DNA from: Mycobacterium sp. Aquia_213
GTDB taxonomy: Bacteria; Actinomycetota; Actinomycetes; Mycobacteriales; Mycobacteriaceae
Assembly: GCF_026625985.1 (NCBI RefSeq)
Contig: NZ_CP113116.1
Coordinates: forward strand, 1,364,001 to 1,428,000
Reading direction: 5' to 3'
Length of the DNA: 64,000 nucleotides
The position numbers were made by a program, and so were the translations under genes. The notes under the pieces were generated by a model. That model ran no database searches, was not told the DNA's origin, and saw only the letters and a program-made list of their open reading frames with translations. Positions within the stretch are counted from its first letter, which is position 1. Each line of letters opens with the position of its first letter. Shown here piece after piece: positions 19,672-28,208 of this stretch.

Positions 19672-20364
19672 TTAGAGACTTCGCATGCCGATGAACACCA
19701 GCACACACCCCGCCGCGGCCAGCAGGCTGGCGACCTCGACGCGCCGGCGCGAGCGGATCCAGATTTGCAGCGTGACCATCCAGGCGCGTGTCTGATCGGG
19801 CGCCAGCAGATAGGCCAGCAGCGGGATCTCGACGAGCGCGAACGCCACGACATGGAACATCAGTAGCGCGCTGAACTGCGTCATGGCCGCAGTGCCCGAG
19901 GCCACGATGGCGGCCAGCGCCGCCAGATAGTCCACGGACGGCAACGCGATCCCAAGACCGGCCATACCCGCCACCCACAGCGAACGCCCGTGCACCAGTC
20001 GCCTGGAAAACCGCCCCAAGCCGTGATGCTCGTGCAGGTCCGACTCGTCGGTGGTGCGCCGTTTGAACGCGCCGACCTTGTCTCTGAGCGCGACCTGTGC
20101 CGTCAGCACGATGGCGACCAGCAGCGCCGAACCGCCAATCAGAATCTGAAGTTTCGGCAAACTTACGTGCGGAGAACTCAGCAGTCTGCGTTGCAGTCCG
20201 AACACGACGGACAGGCCCACGGTCATGCCCATCGCGAAACCGCCGCACAGGAATGCGAACAGCTGCAGCATCGGCCGGGGGCGGTTCAGCATCAACACCG
20301 TCATGCCGATCCGGAACGGCTCGACGCTCATTGCGAAGGCCATGACCAGAAGGGTGATCCACAT
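19672..20364 (-). CDS. GAP-like (SfLAP) six-helix membrane protein
   Basis: A 230-aa protein with six predicted membrane helices and a charged loop (RRTTDESDLHEHHGLGR) between helices 3 and 4. The N-terminal MWITLLVMAFAMSVEPFRIG pattern and overall layout match the Gap family named for glycopeptidolipid transport in M. smegmatis. Members are small integral membrane proteins thought to help export surface lipids. No lipid-biosynthesis genes are directly linked, though stf0 is 4 kb away on the same strand. Confidence 0.75.
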   Translation of the reverse strand: MWITLLVMAFAMSVEPFRIGMTVLMLNRPRPMLQLFAFLCGGFAMGMTVGLSVVFGLQRRLLSSPHVSLPKLQILIGGSALLVAIVLTAQVALRDKVGAFKRRTTDESDLHEHHGLGRFSRRLVHGRSLWVAGMAGLGIALPSVDYLAALAAIVASGTAAMTQFSALLMFHVVAFALVEIPLLAYLLAPDQTRAWMVTLQIWIRSRRRVEVASLLAAAGCVLVFIGMRSL

Positions 20365-20461
20365 ATCAGGATTCGGCTGCCTCGACGGACGAGTGCTGCA
20401 TGAGTATTACGTTACCGTCTGGCGCGCGGACCGGCGTGTTGCGCCTCGCGACATGCCCTCG

Positions 20462-21580
20462 CTAGGTGGTTACGCCCCAATGCAATACACGCGATGTCAG
20501 CAGCACGATGCCCAGCGAGACCGTCGCGACAACTGTGAGTCCTATCACAGCCACGACCAGCGGGCGCCAGCCGGTGCGCGCGATTTGCCGGAAGTCGGTG
20601 TTGAGTCCGACCCCGGCGAAGGTGAGCAGAAACGCCCATTTCGACACGTTGCCGAGGTTGGCAGTTTGCCCTTTGGTCAGCCAGCCCGCGGTCGCGATCG
20701 CCGATACCGCCAGGAAGCCCAGCACGAACTTCGGGAATTTCTGCCAGATGAACGCGGCCTTGGCTTTTGCGCCGGGGGCGATCTCATCGGCCTGTCCGCG
20801 TGCGGCCCAGTACAGCGCGAAACCGAGGACGACAAATCCGATCAGCGCGTTGCGGGTCGACTTGACCAGCACCGCGATCTTGCCGGCGTGGTCGGAGAAC
20901 AGGTAGCCGGTGGCGGTGGTCTCCGCGGTGTTGTCCACGGAAAGGCCCGCCCACAGGCCGAATTCGTGGTCGGTGAGCCCGATCGCGTGTCCCAACGGTG
21001 GCAACACGAACAGCGACACCGCGCCCAGCGCCAGGATCGCCGCGATGGCGTAGCTGACGTCGGAGTTGCGGGCACGGATCGCACCTTTGGCCGCGATAAT
21101 TGCCGACACTCCGCAAATCGACGTGCCAATCGCCAGCAGCGAGCCCAGCTTGCCCGATAGTCTGAAAGCCCGCGCCACGAGGATGATGACGGTTCCCGCG
21201 ATCGTCATGTCCACCAGAATCTGGACCAGGCTGATCGCGCCCAGCTTGGCGATGTCGCCGAGCACGAAACGCGCTCCCAGCACCACGATCCCGACCTTGA
21301 GCCAGAACTCGTAGGTCTGCACACCGGGACGAAATATCCGGTGCAGGCCGATGGTGTTGGTGATCAGCAGCCCAATCACGATGGCCCACAACACGTATTC
21401 GATGTCGGGCACCCGCCAGTGTTCGTGCTTGGCCAGCGTGTTCCACCAGATCTGGGCGTATTTGCCCAGCAAGCCGACGCCGATCAGCAGCAAGATCCCC
21501 GGCACGTAGTCCAGCGGTTGCCTGCTGGTAAACGTTGGTTCGTCCAGCGTTTCGTCCGGTTCGACGCGCGTGGTACTCAC
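20462..21580 (-). CDS. YeiH/UPF0324-family putative sulfate exporter
   Basis: A 372-aa integral membrane protein with about 10 helices (PF03601 family). Conserved blocks are VGIVVLGARFVLGDIAKLG, GTSICGVSAIIAAKGAIRAR and TGYLFSDHAGKIAVLVKSTR. GTG 21580 is preferred to ATG 21610: it lies 4 bases after the stop of a small upstream ORF, the usual arrangement for coupled translation. The family is annotated as sulfate or sulfonate efflux largely by context. Its neighbours here are sulfate-activation genes on the same strand, which supports a sulfur-related role. Confidence 0.85.
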   Translation of the reverse strand: MSTTRVEPDETLDEPTFTSRQPLDYVPGILLLIGVGLLGKYAQIWWNTLAKHEHWRVPDIEYVLWAIVIGLLITNTIGLHRIFRPGVQTYEFWLKVGIVVLGARFVLGDIAKLGAISLVQILVDMTIAGTVIILVARAFRLSGKLGSLLAIGTSICGVSAIIAAKGAIRARNSDVSYAIAAILALGAVSLFVLPPLGHAIGLTDHEFGLWAGLSVDNTAETTATGYLFSDHAGKIAVLVKSTRNALIGFVVLGFALYWAARGQADEIAPGAKAKAAFIWQKFPKFVLGFLAVSAIATAGWLTKGQTANLGNVSKWAFLLTFAGVGLNTDFRQIARTGWRPLVVAVIGLTVVATVSLGIVLLTSRVLHWGVTT

Positions 21581-21584
21581 GCGA

Positions 21585-21701
21585 TCACCACGGAATCTTC
21601 GGGAGGGCATTGGCCACCGCCAACGCCACGATCACCCCGGCGAGCAGTGTCACCCACCAGTCCACCGATATCGAGCCGACCCGCTCGCGCCAATCACTCA
21701 C
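21585..21701 (-). CDS. 38-aa single-helix membrane peptide upstream of the YeiH-type gene
   Basis: GTG 21701 opens a 38-codon frame: a short charged N-terminus (VSDWRERVGSISVD), one hydrophobic helix (WWVTLLAGVIVALAVANAL) and the tail PKIPW. Its stop is 4 bases before the YeiH-type start. The helix, the charge asymmetry and the tight coupling argue for a real small membrane partner of the transporter. I do not recognise the family. Confidence 0.55.
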   Translation of the reverse strand: MSDWRERVGSISVDWWVTLLAGVIVALAVANALPKIPW

Positions 21702-21756
21702 GCACGCATACTGGCGTGCCCGGCGTCTCCGACCAAGTGATTGGCTCGCGGTGAAT

Positions 21757-23676
21757 CTAGGAAGCGGGCCGATGCGGACTGCGTTCGTCGAGCAACGCGA
21801 TGACCCGAGCGGCGAGTTCGTCGATGTCGGCATTGGTGTTTTCGAGCACCAGGTCCGGGTTTTCGGGTGGTTCGTAGGGTGCGTCGACACCGGTCAGGCC
21901 TTTGAGCTCGCCCTTGCGGGCGCGCGCGTAAAGGCCTTTGGGGTCCCGTTTTTCGCACTCGGCCAGTGAGGTGGCGACGTGCACCTCGATGAACGGCAGC
22001 TTGGCGGCATCGCTGAGGGCGCGTGCGGTTTCGCGGTCCGATTTGAGCGGTGAAACCAGCGAGGCCAGCGCGACCACACCGGCGTCGGCCAGCAGCCGAG
22101 TCAAATGTCCGACCCGCCTGATGTTTTCGGTGCGATCGCCGGGGGAGAAGCCCAAGTCGTCGGACAGCCCATGTCGCAGGTTGTCGCCGTCCAGCAGATA
22201 GGCCACCCGGCCGGATTCGACGAGTGCCCGCTCCACCGCCACCGCGATCGTTGACTTGCCGGACGCGGGCAGGCCGGTGAACCAGATCGTCGCTCCCGAC
22301 TGTCCGGTGGCTTGCCAGCGGTGGCTACGGTCCAGCGCCGAGGGGTGCCAGCGGATGTCGGTGCGCGGATGGGTGCCCGGCTTGACTTCCCGCGCCTCGA
22401 TGATGGTGCCGGCGCCGACGGTGTCGTTGGTGGTCTCGTCGATCAGGATGAACGCGCCGCTGTCGCGATTGTCGGCGTAGCTGTCGGCGATGACGACCGA
22501 GCTGGTCCGCAGCGTCACCGTGCCGATGTCATTGAGCGCCAACTCAATTGGTTGATCCAGCTCGTCGAGGGTCTCGGGATCCAGTCGCGAGTGTAGTTCT
22601 TGCACGGTGGTCCGCACGGTCTTGGAGGTTTGTTTGAGGGCCAGCCGGTCGCCCGCCCGCAGCGGGGTGTCGACGAACCAGCACACCGTCGCGTCGAGCT
22701 CGCGGGCCAGCACCGGCAGCACGGCGTCGTCGACGCCGCTCACCAGTACGTCACCGCGGCCCACGTCGATGTCGTCGGCCAGCTCGATCGAAACCGACAG
22801 CGGCGCAACACCTGTGGTGCGGTCATCGTCAAGGGTGTCCAGCGCGGTCACCGTCGAGCGAGTGCCGGCGGGCAGCGAGACCACCGGATCACCGACGGAC
22901 AGCGTGCCCGCGGCAAGCCGCCCGGTGTAGCGGCGTCGCACGTCGGTGGTGGGTCGCGAAACCCATTGCACGGGCAGCCGTAGCAATGCCGGCTCGGCGT
23001 TCGGCGCAGCAAGTTCGACGCCTTCCAAATACTCCAGCAGGGTGGGTCCGCTGTACCACGGCGTGTTCTCGGAGCGATGCACGACGTTGTCGCCGTGCTT
23101 GGCCGCGATCGGAATCACCGTGATCTCCACGTTGCCGAGGCGACCCGCCAGTTGGCGGAGCTCGTCTTCCACGCCTGCGAACCCGGCTTGGTCAAAGTCG
23201 ATCAGGTCGATCTTGTTGACGGCCGCGACGAAGTGTTTGATGCCCAACAGCTTTGCGATCCGGGCGTGTCGGCGGGTCTGCCGCAGCACCCCGGCGCGCG
23301 CGTCGACCAGCAGGATGGCCACGTGCGCGTTGGACGCGCCGGTGAACATGTTGCGGGTGTAGCGCTCGTGGCCGGGGGTGTCGGCCAGGATGTAGCTGCG
23401 CGCGGCGGTGGAGAAGAAGCGGTAGGCGACGTCGATCGTGATGCCTTGTTCGCGTTCGGCCCGCAGACCATCCGAGAGTGCGGCGAGGTCGGCGATGCCC
23501 TCCTCGTCGGTCACGGCTTCCAGGTGATCCAGCGGCAGGCTGTCGGTGTCGTGCAGCAGCCGCCCGATTAGGGTGCTCTTGCCGTCGTCGACCGAACCCG
23601 CGGTGGCGATGCGCAGCAGCTGGCGGGTGATGCCCTTGGGCGGCAGAGTTTTCGCGGTGTTTTGCGTGGCGGTCAT
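21757..23676 (-). CDS. cysN: Bifunctional sulfate adenylyltransferase large subunit / APS kinase
   Basis: A 639-aa fusion (CysNC). Residues ~20-440 are the GTPase subunit of ATP sulfurylase, with P-loop GSVDDGKST, DTPGHERYTRNM and NKIDLID. The C-terminal ~190 residues are APS kinase, with P-loop GLPASGKST and the lid segment EKRDPKGLYARAR. Together with CysD it makes APS and then PAPS, the sulfuryl donor. ATG 23676 overlaps the cysD stop (ATGA on the minus strand), so the subunits are translationally coupled. Length is near M. tuberculosis CysN (614 aa). Confidence 0.95.
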   Translation of the reverse strand: MTATQNTAKTLPPKGITRQLLRIATAGSVDDGKSTLIGRLLHDTDSLPLDHLEAVTDEEGIADLAALSDGLRAEREQGITIDVAYRFFSTAARSYILADTPGHERYTRNMFTGASNAHVAILLVDARAGVLRQTRRHARIAKLLGIKHFVAAVNKIDLIDFDQAGFAGVEDELRQLAGRLGNVEITVIPIAAKHGDNVVHRSENTPWYSGPTLLEYLEGVELAAPNAEPALLRLPVQWVSRPTTDVRRRYTGRLAAGTLSVGDPVVSLPAGTRSTVTALDTLDDDRTTGVAPLSVSIELADDIDVGRGDVLVSGVDDAVLPVLARELDATVCWFVDTPLRAGDRLALKQTSKTVRTTVQELHSRLDPETLDELDQPIELALNDIGTVTLRTSSVVIADSYADNRDSGAFILIDETTNDTVGAGTIIEAREVKPGTHPRTDIRWHPSALDRSHRWQATGQSGATIWFTGLPASGKSTIAVAVERALVESGRVAYLLDGDNLRHGLSDDLGFSPGDRTENIRRVGHLTRLLADAGVVALASLVSPLKSDRETARALSDAAKLPFIEVHVATSLAECEKRDPKGLYARARKGELKGLTGVDAPYEPPENPDLVLENTNADIDELAARVIALLDERSPHRPAS

Positions 23677-24590
23677 CAGAAGTAGCCCTCTCGCTTGCGG
23701 TCTTCCATCGCCGCAGCCGACGTGCGGTCATCGGCCCGGGTCTCGCCGCGCTCGGACACTGTCGCGGCGGATATTTCGGTGATCACTCCCGAGATCTCGG
23801 TGGCCTGTGAACGGACCGCGCCGGTGATGGTCAGGTCGCCGACGGTGCGGTAGCGCACCCATTCCACGGCCGACGATTCGCCGTTCTGCGGGCTGGTGTA
23901 CTCCGACACCGCCAGCAGAATGCCGTCGCGGGCGAAGACCTCGCGTTCGTGTGCGAAGTAAATCGACGGTATCTCAAGGTCTTCCAGCTCGATGTAGCGC
24001 CAGACGTCGATCTCGGTCCAGTTGCTCAGCGGGAACACCCGCACCTGCTCGCCCTTTTTGATCCGGCCGTTGTAGAGCGCCCAGGGCTCGGGGCGCTGCG
24101 CCCGGGGATCCCACTGGCCGAACTCGTCGCGAAAACTCAGGATCCGCTCCTTGGCGCGGGCCCGTTCTTCGTCACGGCGGGCACCGCCGAAGGCCGCGTC
24201 GAAGCCTCCGGCCTCCAGCGCGTCGAGCAGCGTGCGGGTCTGTGCCCGGTTGCGCGACGCTCCGGGACCGGGATCGGGAACCCGGCCGTTGTCGATGGAT
24301 TCCTGCACCGACGCGACGATCAGCTTGTGCCCCTCCCCGGTGACTCTGCGGTCGCGGAACTCGATGACCTCGGGGAAGTTGTGCCCGGTGTCGACGTGCA
24401 GCACCGGAAACGGCAGCGGCAGCGGGCGAAATGCCTTCTCCGCCAAACGAAGTAGCACGATCGAGTCTTTGCCGGCCGAGAACAGGAGGACGGGCCGCTC
24501 CAGCTCGGCGACGACCTCGCGGATGATGTGTACCGCTTCTGCTTCCAGCAGCCGCAATTCGTCGACACGGGTTTCGGTCGCACTGGTCAT
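23676..24590 (-). CDS. cysD: Sulfate adenylyltransferase subunit 2
   Basis: A 304-aa PAPS-reductase-fold ATP sulfurylase catalytic subunit: PP-motif LLFSAGKDSIVLLRLAEKAF, then HVDTGHNFPEVIEFRD, FGGARRDEERARAKERI and FPLSNWTEIDVWRYIE. ATG 24590 overlaps the stop of stf0 by four bases. A longer open frame upstream to 24800 is dismissed. It forms the ATP sulfurylase with CysN. The operon order stf0-cysD-cysNC places a PAPS consumer beside PAPS synthesis. Confidence 0.95.
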   Translation of the reverse strand: MTSATETRVDELRLLEAEAVHIIREVVAELERPVLLFSAGKDSIVLLRLAEKAFRPLPLPFPVLHVDTGHNFPEVIEFRDRRVTGEGHKLIVASVQESIDNGRVPDPGPGASRNRAQTRTLLDALEAGGFDAAFGGARRDEERARAKERILSFRDEFGQWDPRAQRPEPWALYNGRIKKGEQVRVFPLSNWTEIDVWRYIELEDLEIPSIYFAHEREVFARDGILLAVSEYTSPQNGESSAVEWVRYRTVGDLTITGAVRSQATEISGVITEISAATVSERGETRADDRTSAAAMEDRKREGYF

Positions 24591-25390
24591 GTCGGTAGTC
24601 CCTCTCGTTCGGCGTCCACCCGGTATCGGTCTACCCATTCGTCGGACCGCTTGTCGGCTTGACGTTCCAGCACCGGCTCGGGCGCAAGGGCGGGATCGAG
24701 ACCCAACCCATCGAGGATGGTGCCCACCACTTGAGTCAGATTGCGCCACAACACCGGATAGGGAACTTCCATCGGCTTGACGTCTTCTTCGGCGAACCAA
24801 TTCCGCCAGCCTTGCTCCTGGCCGCGCAGCATCGTGATGACGTGGGCGATCGCGCCCGCGTGATAGGTGGCACGCGCGTCGCGGACCGGATCGGGCCTGC
24901 CGCGCCAGACCCGGGTCTGCACCGCCCGCCAGAACGACACCGCCTGCGACACCACATCGGGCCGGTAGATGTAGACGAGCAGCGGGTCCTCGCCGACGAC
25001 GTCGCGGATCGCGGACAGCAGGCCGGTGCCCGACCTATCGGGCAGGCCGCTGGCGCGCTCTAACAGCAGCGGCGTCTGGTTCCACATCAGCTTGCCGCCC
25101 CAAACGCCGTTTGGCGTTCTTCCGACCGTGCGGATGTAGTCGCGCCAGATCTCGGCCGGCGCCAGGTCGGGTTTCCCTTCGTCCAGCGGATCGAGCAGGC
25201 TCAGAATCGACTGGTCCTCGACGCCGGCGAACCACTCGCGCGGCTGGGGGGACTGGCTGGTAGTTGGCAGATACTGAAAGAACTCCTGGGGCTCGCCGGC
25301 CACGCCGGTCGCGCGCAGCGATTCGACCAGCAGCGTGCTGCCGCTGCGTTGCGAAGCCAGCACCAAATAGGACGACGGATTTTCTGCCAC
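24587..25390 (-). CDS. stf0: Stf0-type trehalose 2-sulfotransferase
   Basis: A 267-aa protein. YLVLASQRSGSTLLVESLRA carries the 5'-phosphosulfate-binding loop, and GEPQEFFQYLP, NGVWGGKLMWNQT and RPDVVSQAVSFWRAVQT match mycobacterial Stf0 closely. Stf0 transfers sulfate from PAPS to the 2-position of trehalose, the first step toward sulfolipid-type glycolipids. GTG 25390 gives exactly the known family length; TTG 25396 is the alternative. It is the first gene of the cysD-cysNC operon here. In M. tuberculosis stf0 (Rv0295c) is unlinked to cysDN. Confidence 0.9.
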   Translation of the reverse strand: MAENPSSYLVLASQRSGSTLLVESLRATGVAGEPQEFFQYLPTTSQSPQPREWFAGVEDQSILSLLDPLDEGKPDLAPAEIWRDYIRTVGRTPNGVWGGKLMWNQTPLLLERASGLPDRSGTGLLSAIRDVVGEDPLLVYIYRPDVVSQAVSFWRAVQTRVWRGRPDPVRDARATYHAGAIAHVITMLRGQEQGWRNWFAEEDVKPMEVPYPVLWRNLTQVVGTILDGLGLDPALAPEPVLERQADKRSDEWVDRYRVDAEREGLPT

Positions 25391-25463
25391 CAGCAAAGCC
25401 TAGCTGCACGAAAATCCGCTGCAACATGGGAATTTCGATTCATGCTGAGCATAAGTAATGCCT

Positions 25464-26969
25464 TTAGAACGGCGGCGGCTGACTGCGCTCGGCGACGTGC
25501 GCGGCGTTAAGCGCTCGCTCGGCATCGATGCGCCGGACGCGATCTTGGTGCCGGGTTCGGCGACGGATCGGCATCATCACGCCGCGATTCCTGGTGGGCT
25601 GATATTGGCCTGGGGGAGCGGCCAATTCGGCCGTCGGCAGACACAGCGCGGGAAACAGCAGGCGACTGCCCGGATGGGTGGTGTAGGTCTGCCCGGTCGG
25701 CGAGGTCCAGACGACAGTTCCGTCGGGCCGTTGTTCGTCATGCCAACCCGTCCAGAAGGTCTTCAGAAGGTGATGCTTTCGGCATAGGCATTTGAGGTTC
25801 GACGGGTGCGTCGGTCCCAGCGGGTAGGGGACCGTGTGGTCGACATCGCAGCATTCCGCGGGGCGGTCGCAACCCGGAAAGCGACAGGACATATCCCGGC
25901 ACCTGACGAAGCGCTCCAGTGCCGCAGACGGGCGATAGGCCGACTCGGGCGGGGCAGCACCGGGGTGCCGTAACGGCCGGACCTTGGCGCCATCGCGGAT
26001 CAGCTCGACCAGCCGCGGGGCCGGGACTATGCCGCCGCCGATCACCTGGGCGGCGGGCAGCTTGGCGGGCGCGGGCGGTTCGGGATCTGGAGCCAAAGCC
26101 TCGGACAGCGTGGTGTCGGAAGTGAGAGGTCGCGGCGCGGGCTCGCCCGATGTGTAGGGATCGGGCGCACTCCCGAGGGTTCCGCTTTCGGCGATGACGT
26201 GGACCACTACTGCGCCGGCTCGCGGGTCGGTGTCGATCGCGGCCGGACAATCTACTGCTCCACATGCACACGCCAGTTGCTCGGCACCGGCGGCGAGTGC
26301 ACCGAGCGCGTCGGCACGGCGTTGTGCCACGGTACGCGGGTCGCTCTCGCAGACCTGGTGGACCATCTGGGCAAGCCGCCGGTCCAACACGGCTGCGTCA
26401 GTGGCGAACATGGAACCCCAAAAGGACGCGGTGCCGGATCGGCCATCGGCAGCCGCGATCACCACGTCGCGTCCGCGCGCGTTGGCCCGTGCGCGGCGCA
26501 CCGCCGCGGGGTCGTGCCGGTCGACGACGGCGTCGATGGCCTGGGCGGTCTTGGTTACCGACAGTGGGCCGAATTTCGTCGCGTCGTCGGCCAGCGCGGC
26601 ATCGACGGTCTGCACGGTCTCCGGATCTTTGATGAGGTCGGTGTGCCACACGATCGTCGCGGCCACCCTCGCACTGATAGAGCCCTCGGCGAACAGGGCC
26701 GCGACCCTTGGCAGTCGGTCGCGCAACGCTACCGCCAAGTACATCTGGCCCGACGCCATGCCGTGGCTAATACCCTGTGCAGCAGCAACTTCGGCGGCGA
26801 TCGCGTCCCAGTTGTCGCACCACCAGCTGCCGTGGTCCACGAGGCCGTCGGCCTGGCGGTGCACCAACTCGGCGATGGCCTGCAATCGCCGCGCCGTGGC
26901 CGCCGCCTCGGCCCGGGCGAATTCGGCGATTGCTGCCACCACCGCGGCGGCGTCCATACCTTCGAACAT
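25464..26969 (-). CDS. DUF222 / HNH endonuclease of the 13E12 repeat family
   Basis: A 501-aa protein starting at ATG 26969 (MFEGMDAAAVVAAIAEFARA). The N-terminal DUF222 region is helical. The C-terminal HNH nuclease is CRFPGCDRPAECCDVDHT, then NLKCLCRKHHLLKT, with zinc cysteines and the catalytic His intact. Genes of this type are the multicopy 13E12 elements of mycobacteria, some of which carry phage attachment sites. No flanking direct repeats or integrase are visible here. The frame is open further upstream, but the usual N-terminus is at 26969. Confidence 0.88.
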   Translation of the reverse strand: MFEGMDAAAVVAAIAEFARAEAAATARRLQAIAELVHRQADGLVDHGSWWCDNWDAIAAEVAAAQGISHGMASGQMYLAVALRDRLPRVAALFAEGSISARVAATIVWHTDLIKDPETVQTVDAALADDATKFGPLSVTKTAQAIDAVVDRHDPAAVRRARANARGRDVVIAAADGRSGTASFWGSMFATDAAVLDRRLAQMVHQVCESDPRTVAQRRADALGALAAGAEQLACACGAVDCPAAIDTDPRAGAVVVHVIAESGTLGSAPDPYTSGEPAPRPLTSDTTLSEALAPDPEPPAPAKLPAAQVIGGGIVPAPRLVELIRDGAKVRPLRHPGAAPPESAYRPSAALERFVRCRDMSCRFPGCDRPAECCDVDHTVPYPLGPTHPSNLKCLCRKHHLLKTFWTGWHDEQRPDGTVVWTSPTGQTYTTHPGSRLLFPALCLPTAELAAPPGQYQPTRNRGVMMPIRRRTRHQDRVRRIDAERALNAAHVAERSQPPPF

Positions 26970-27126
26970 GCATTCGATTCTAGGGATGACCGCCGGCACC
27001 CGCACTGCCGAACCAAGCCGTTGTGGATAGACGCCCGACTGTGGACAAAGCACGACAAACACTCGACAAAATGCGATTGCCCTTGGAGCAGTGCGCAATT
27101 CGCTCAGGATTCTCTGGAGCTGCGCG

Positions 27127-27585
27127 TCAGCCCATGTCGACCCAGGTGGTCAGGGCCAGAGCCCCAGTGCTGGACACGGCCAATAGGATCACATCGAACG
27201 GGCGAAAACGCGGAGGCTCTGCGGCGCCGATCCGCATCTCGCGAGCGAGAAGGAAGAGCGGAACGGTCACACTGATGGCGACGAAGAATCCGCCGGCAAT
27301 GTAGAGCCAGACGAATCGCACTCCGTACTTTCTGGCTTCGACAACCATGAGGATGACGACGGACACGCTGAGCATCAGCGCGTCGGCGGTGATGTTGCGC
27401 GAGGCAGCATTGACCTTGGTGTCGTGCCAGAAGGTGCCGAAGAAAGCGGCGCCGCTGTGGGTGTAAGCGACGGTCTGGCTCCATGTCGCAATGAGCGCCA
27501 GGAGCGCGATCAGCGCGTAAACGGCACACAACACTTTGCGAGCAAGGGGCATCGATGCGGGTTGAACCGTGTGGGTCGTTGTCAT
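27127..27585 (-). CDS. DUF2834-type membrane protein
   Basis: A 152-aa protein with four hydrophobic helices (VLCAVYALIALLALIATW, ADALMLSVSVVILMVVEARK, WLYIAGGFFVAISVTVPLFL, FDVILLAVSSTGALALTTW). The pattern of EARK followed by VWLYI and then PLFLLAREMR is that of DUF2834 proteins. Function is unknown. It sits between the HNH gene and a secreted Pro-rich protein, both on the same strand. RBS is weak. Confidence 0.7.
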   Translation of the reverse strand: MTTTHTVQPASMPLARKVLCAVYALIALLALIATWSQTVAYTHSGAAFFGTFWHDTKVNAASRNITADALMLSVSVVILMVVEARKYGVRFVWLYIAGGFFVAISVTVPLFLLAREMRIGAAEPPRFRPFDVILLAVSSTGALALTTWVDMG

Positions 27586-27637
27586 GGAGACACGCTAGGG
27601 GAACGCCAACCCGTGGCTGGGGGGATTGACCCGAAAG

Positions 27638-28096
27638 CTAGATGTGACCGGGCATCCCGCCCATGTCGCCGGGGATGCCGCCACCCGTCGGTGCCATCGG
27701 TGGCGGAGCAATCGGCGCCATGGGAGGCGGCGCAATGGGTGGCGGAGCAATCGGCGCCATGGGAGGCGGGGCGATCGGCGGCGGCGGAGCGACGGGTGGC
27801 GTGGGCGGCAGGAACGGGCTGCCCACACACGCCGCATCCGCAGGATTGGACATGCATTGGGGATCGAGTGGCCCGGTGGGTGGTCCGGGAGGTGCGGGCG
27901 GCGCCACCCAATACGGACCGCCCTGACACGCGGCGTAGCCGGGATTCTGTAAGCATCGGGGATCATCCGGACCGGTGGGCAGATCGGCGGGGAAGAGGGG
28001 CGATGCGTTCGCGGGTACCCCCGCGCGGGCTGTTGCCATAATCGCCACGGCCACAGCCAGTTTCGTACACGTGCTGCGGACACCCGAACGATTCAT
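27638..28096 (-). CDS. Secreted proline-rich protein with duplicated Cys-pair unit
   Basis: A 152-aa precursor. ATG 28096 has a strong AAGGGGAGA ribosome site. A signal peptide ends near A31 (VPANA). The mature region has two copies, 33 residues apart, of GPxDPxCxxNPxxAACxGxP (Cys pairs C48/C57 and C81/C90), then a low-complexity tail built from APPPMAPI and APPPPIAP units and a Gly/Met end. No enzyme motif is present. It is probably a cell-wall or secreted protein of unknown role. The Pro tail is encoded by near-identical DNA repeats. Confidence 0.75.
   Translation of the reverse strand: MNRSGVRSTCTKLAVAVAIMATARAGVPANASPLFPADLPTGPDDPRCLQNPGYAACQGGPYWVAPPAPPGPPTGPLDPQCMSNPADAACVGSPFLPPTPPVAPPPPIAPPPMAPIAPPPIAPPPMAPIAPPPMAPTGGGIPGDMGGMPGHI
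27699..27790. repeat. In-frame tandem repeat encoding the PPPMAPIA tail
   Basis: The units GGCGGAGCAATCGGCGCCAT and GGGAGGCGG recur at about 27701 and 27740, with a related partial copy to 27790. The repeats keep the reading frame of the minus-strand Pro-rich gene. Slippage here would change tail length in steps without a frameshift. Confidence 0.7.
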
Positions 28097-28208
28097 TTCT
28101 CCCCTTGGTACGGCGTGCGGCCCCCCAGCCGGCATTCGCGTTACCGCTCATTGGACCTTCGCATCCCGGAGAGCGCGGGTCAAGCTCCGGCGCCGGTCGG
28201 TGATCGGG

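Noticed and set aside
27690..27790. Possible short CRISPR-like array
   Set aside because: The repeats are contiguous, in frame and Pro-coding. There are no unique spacers and no cas genes.
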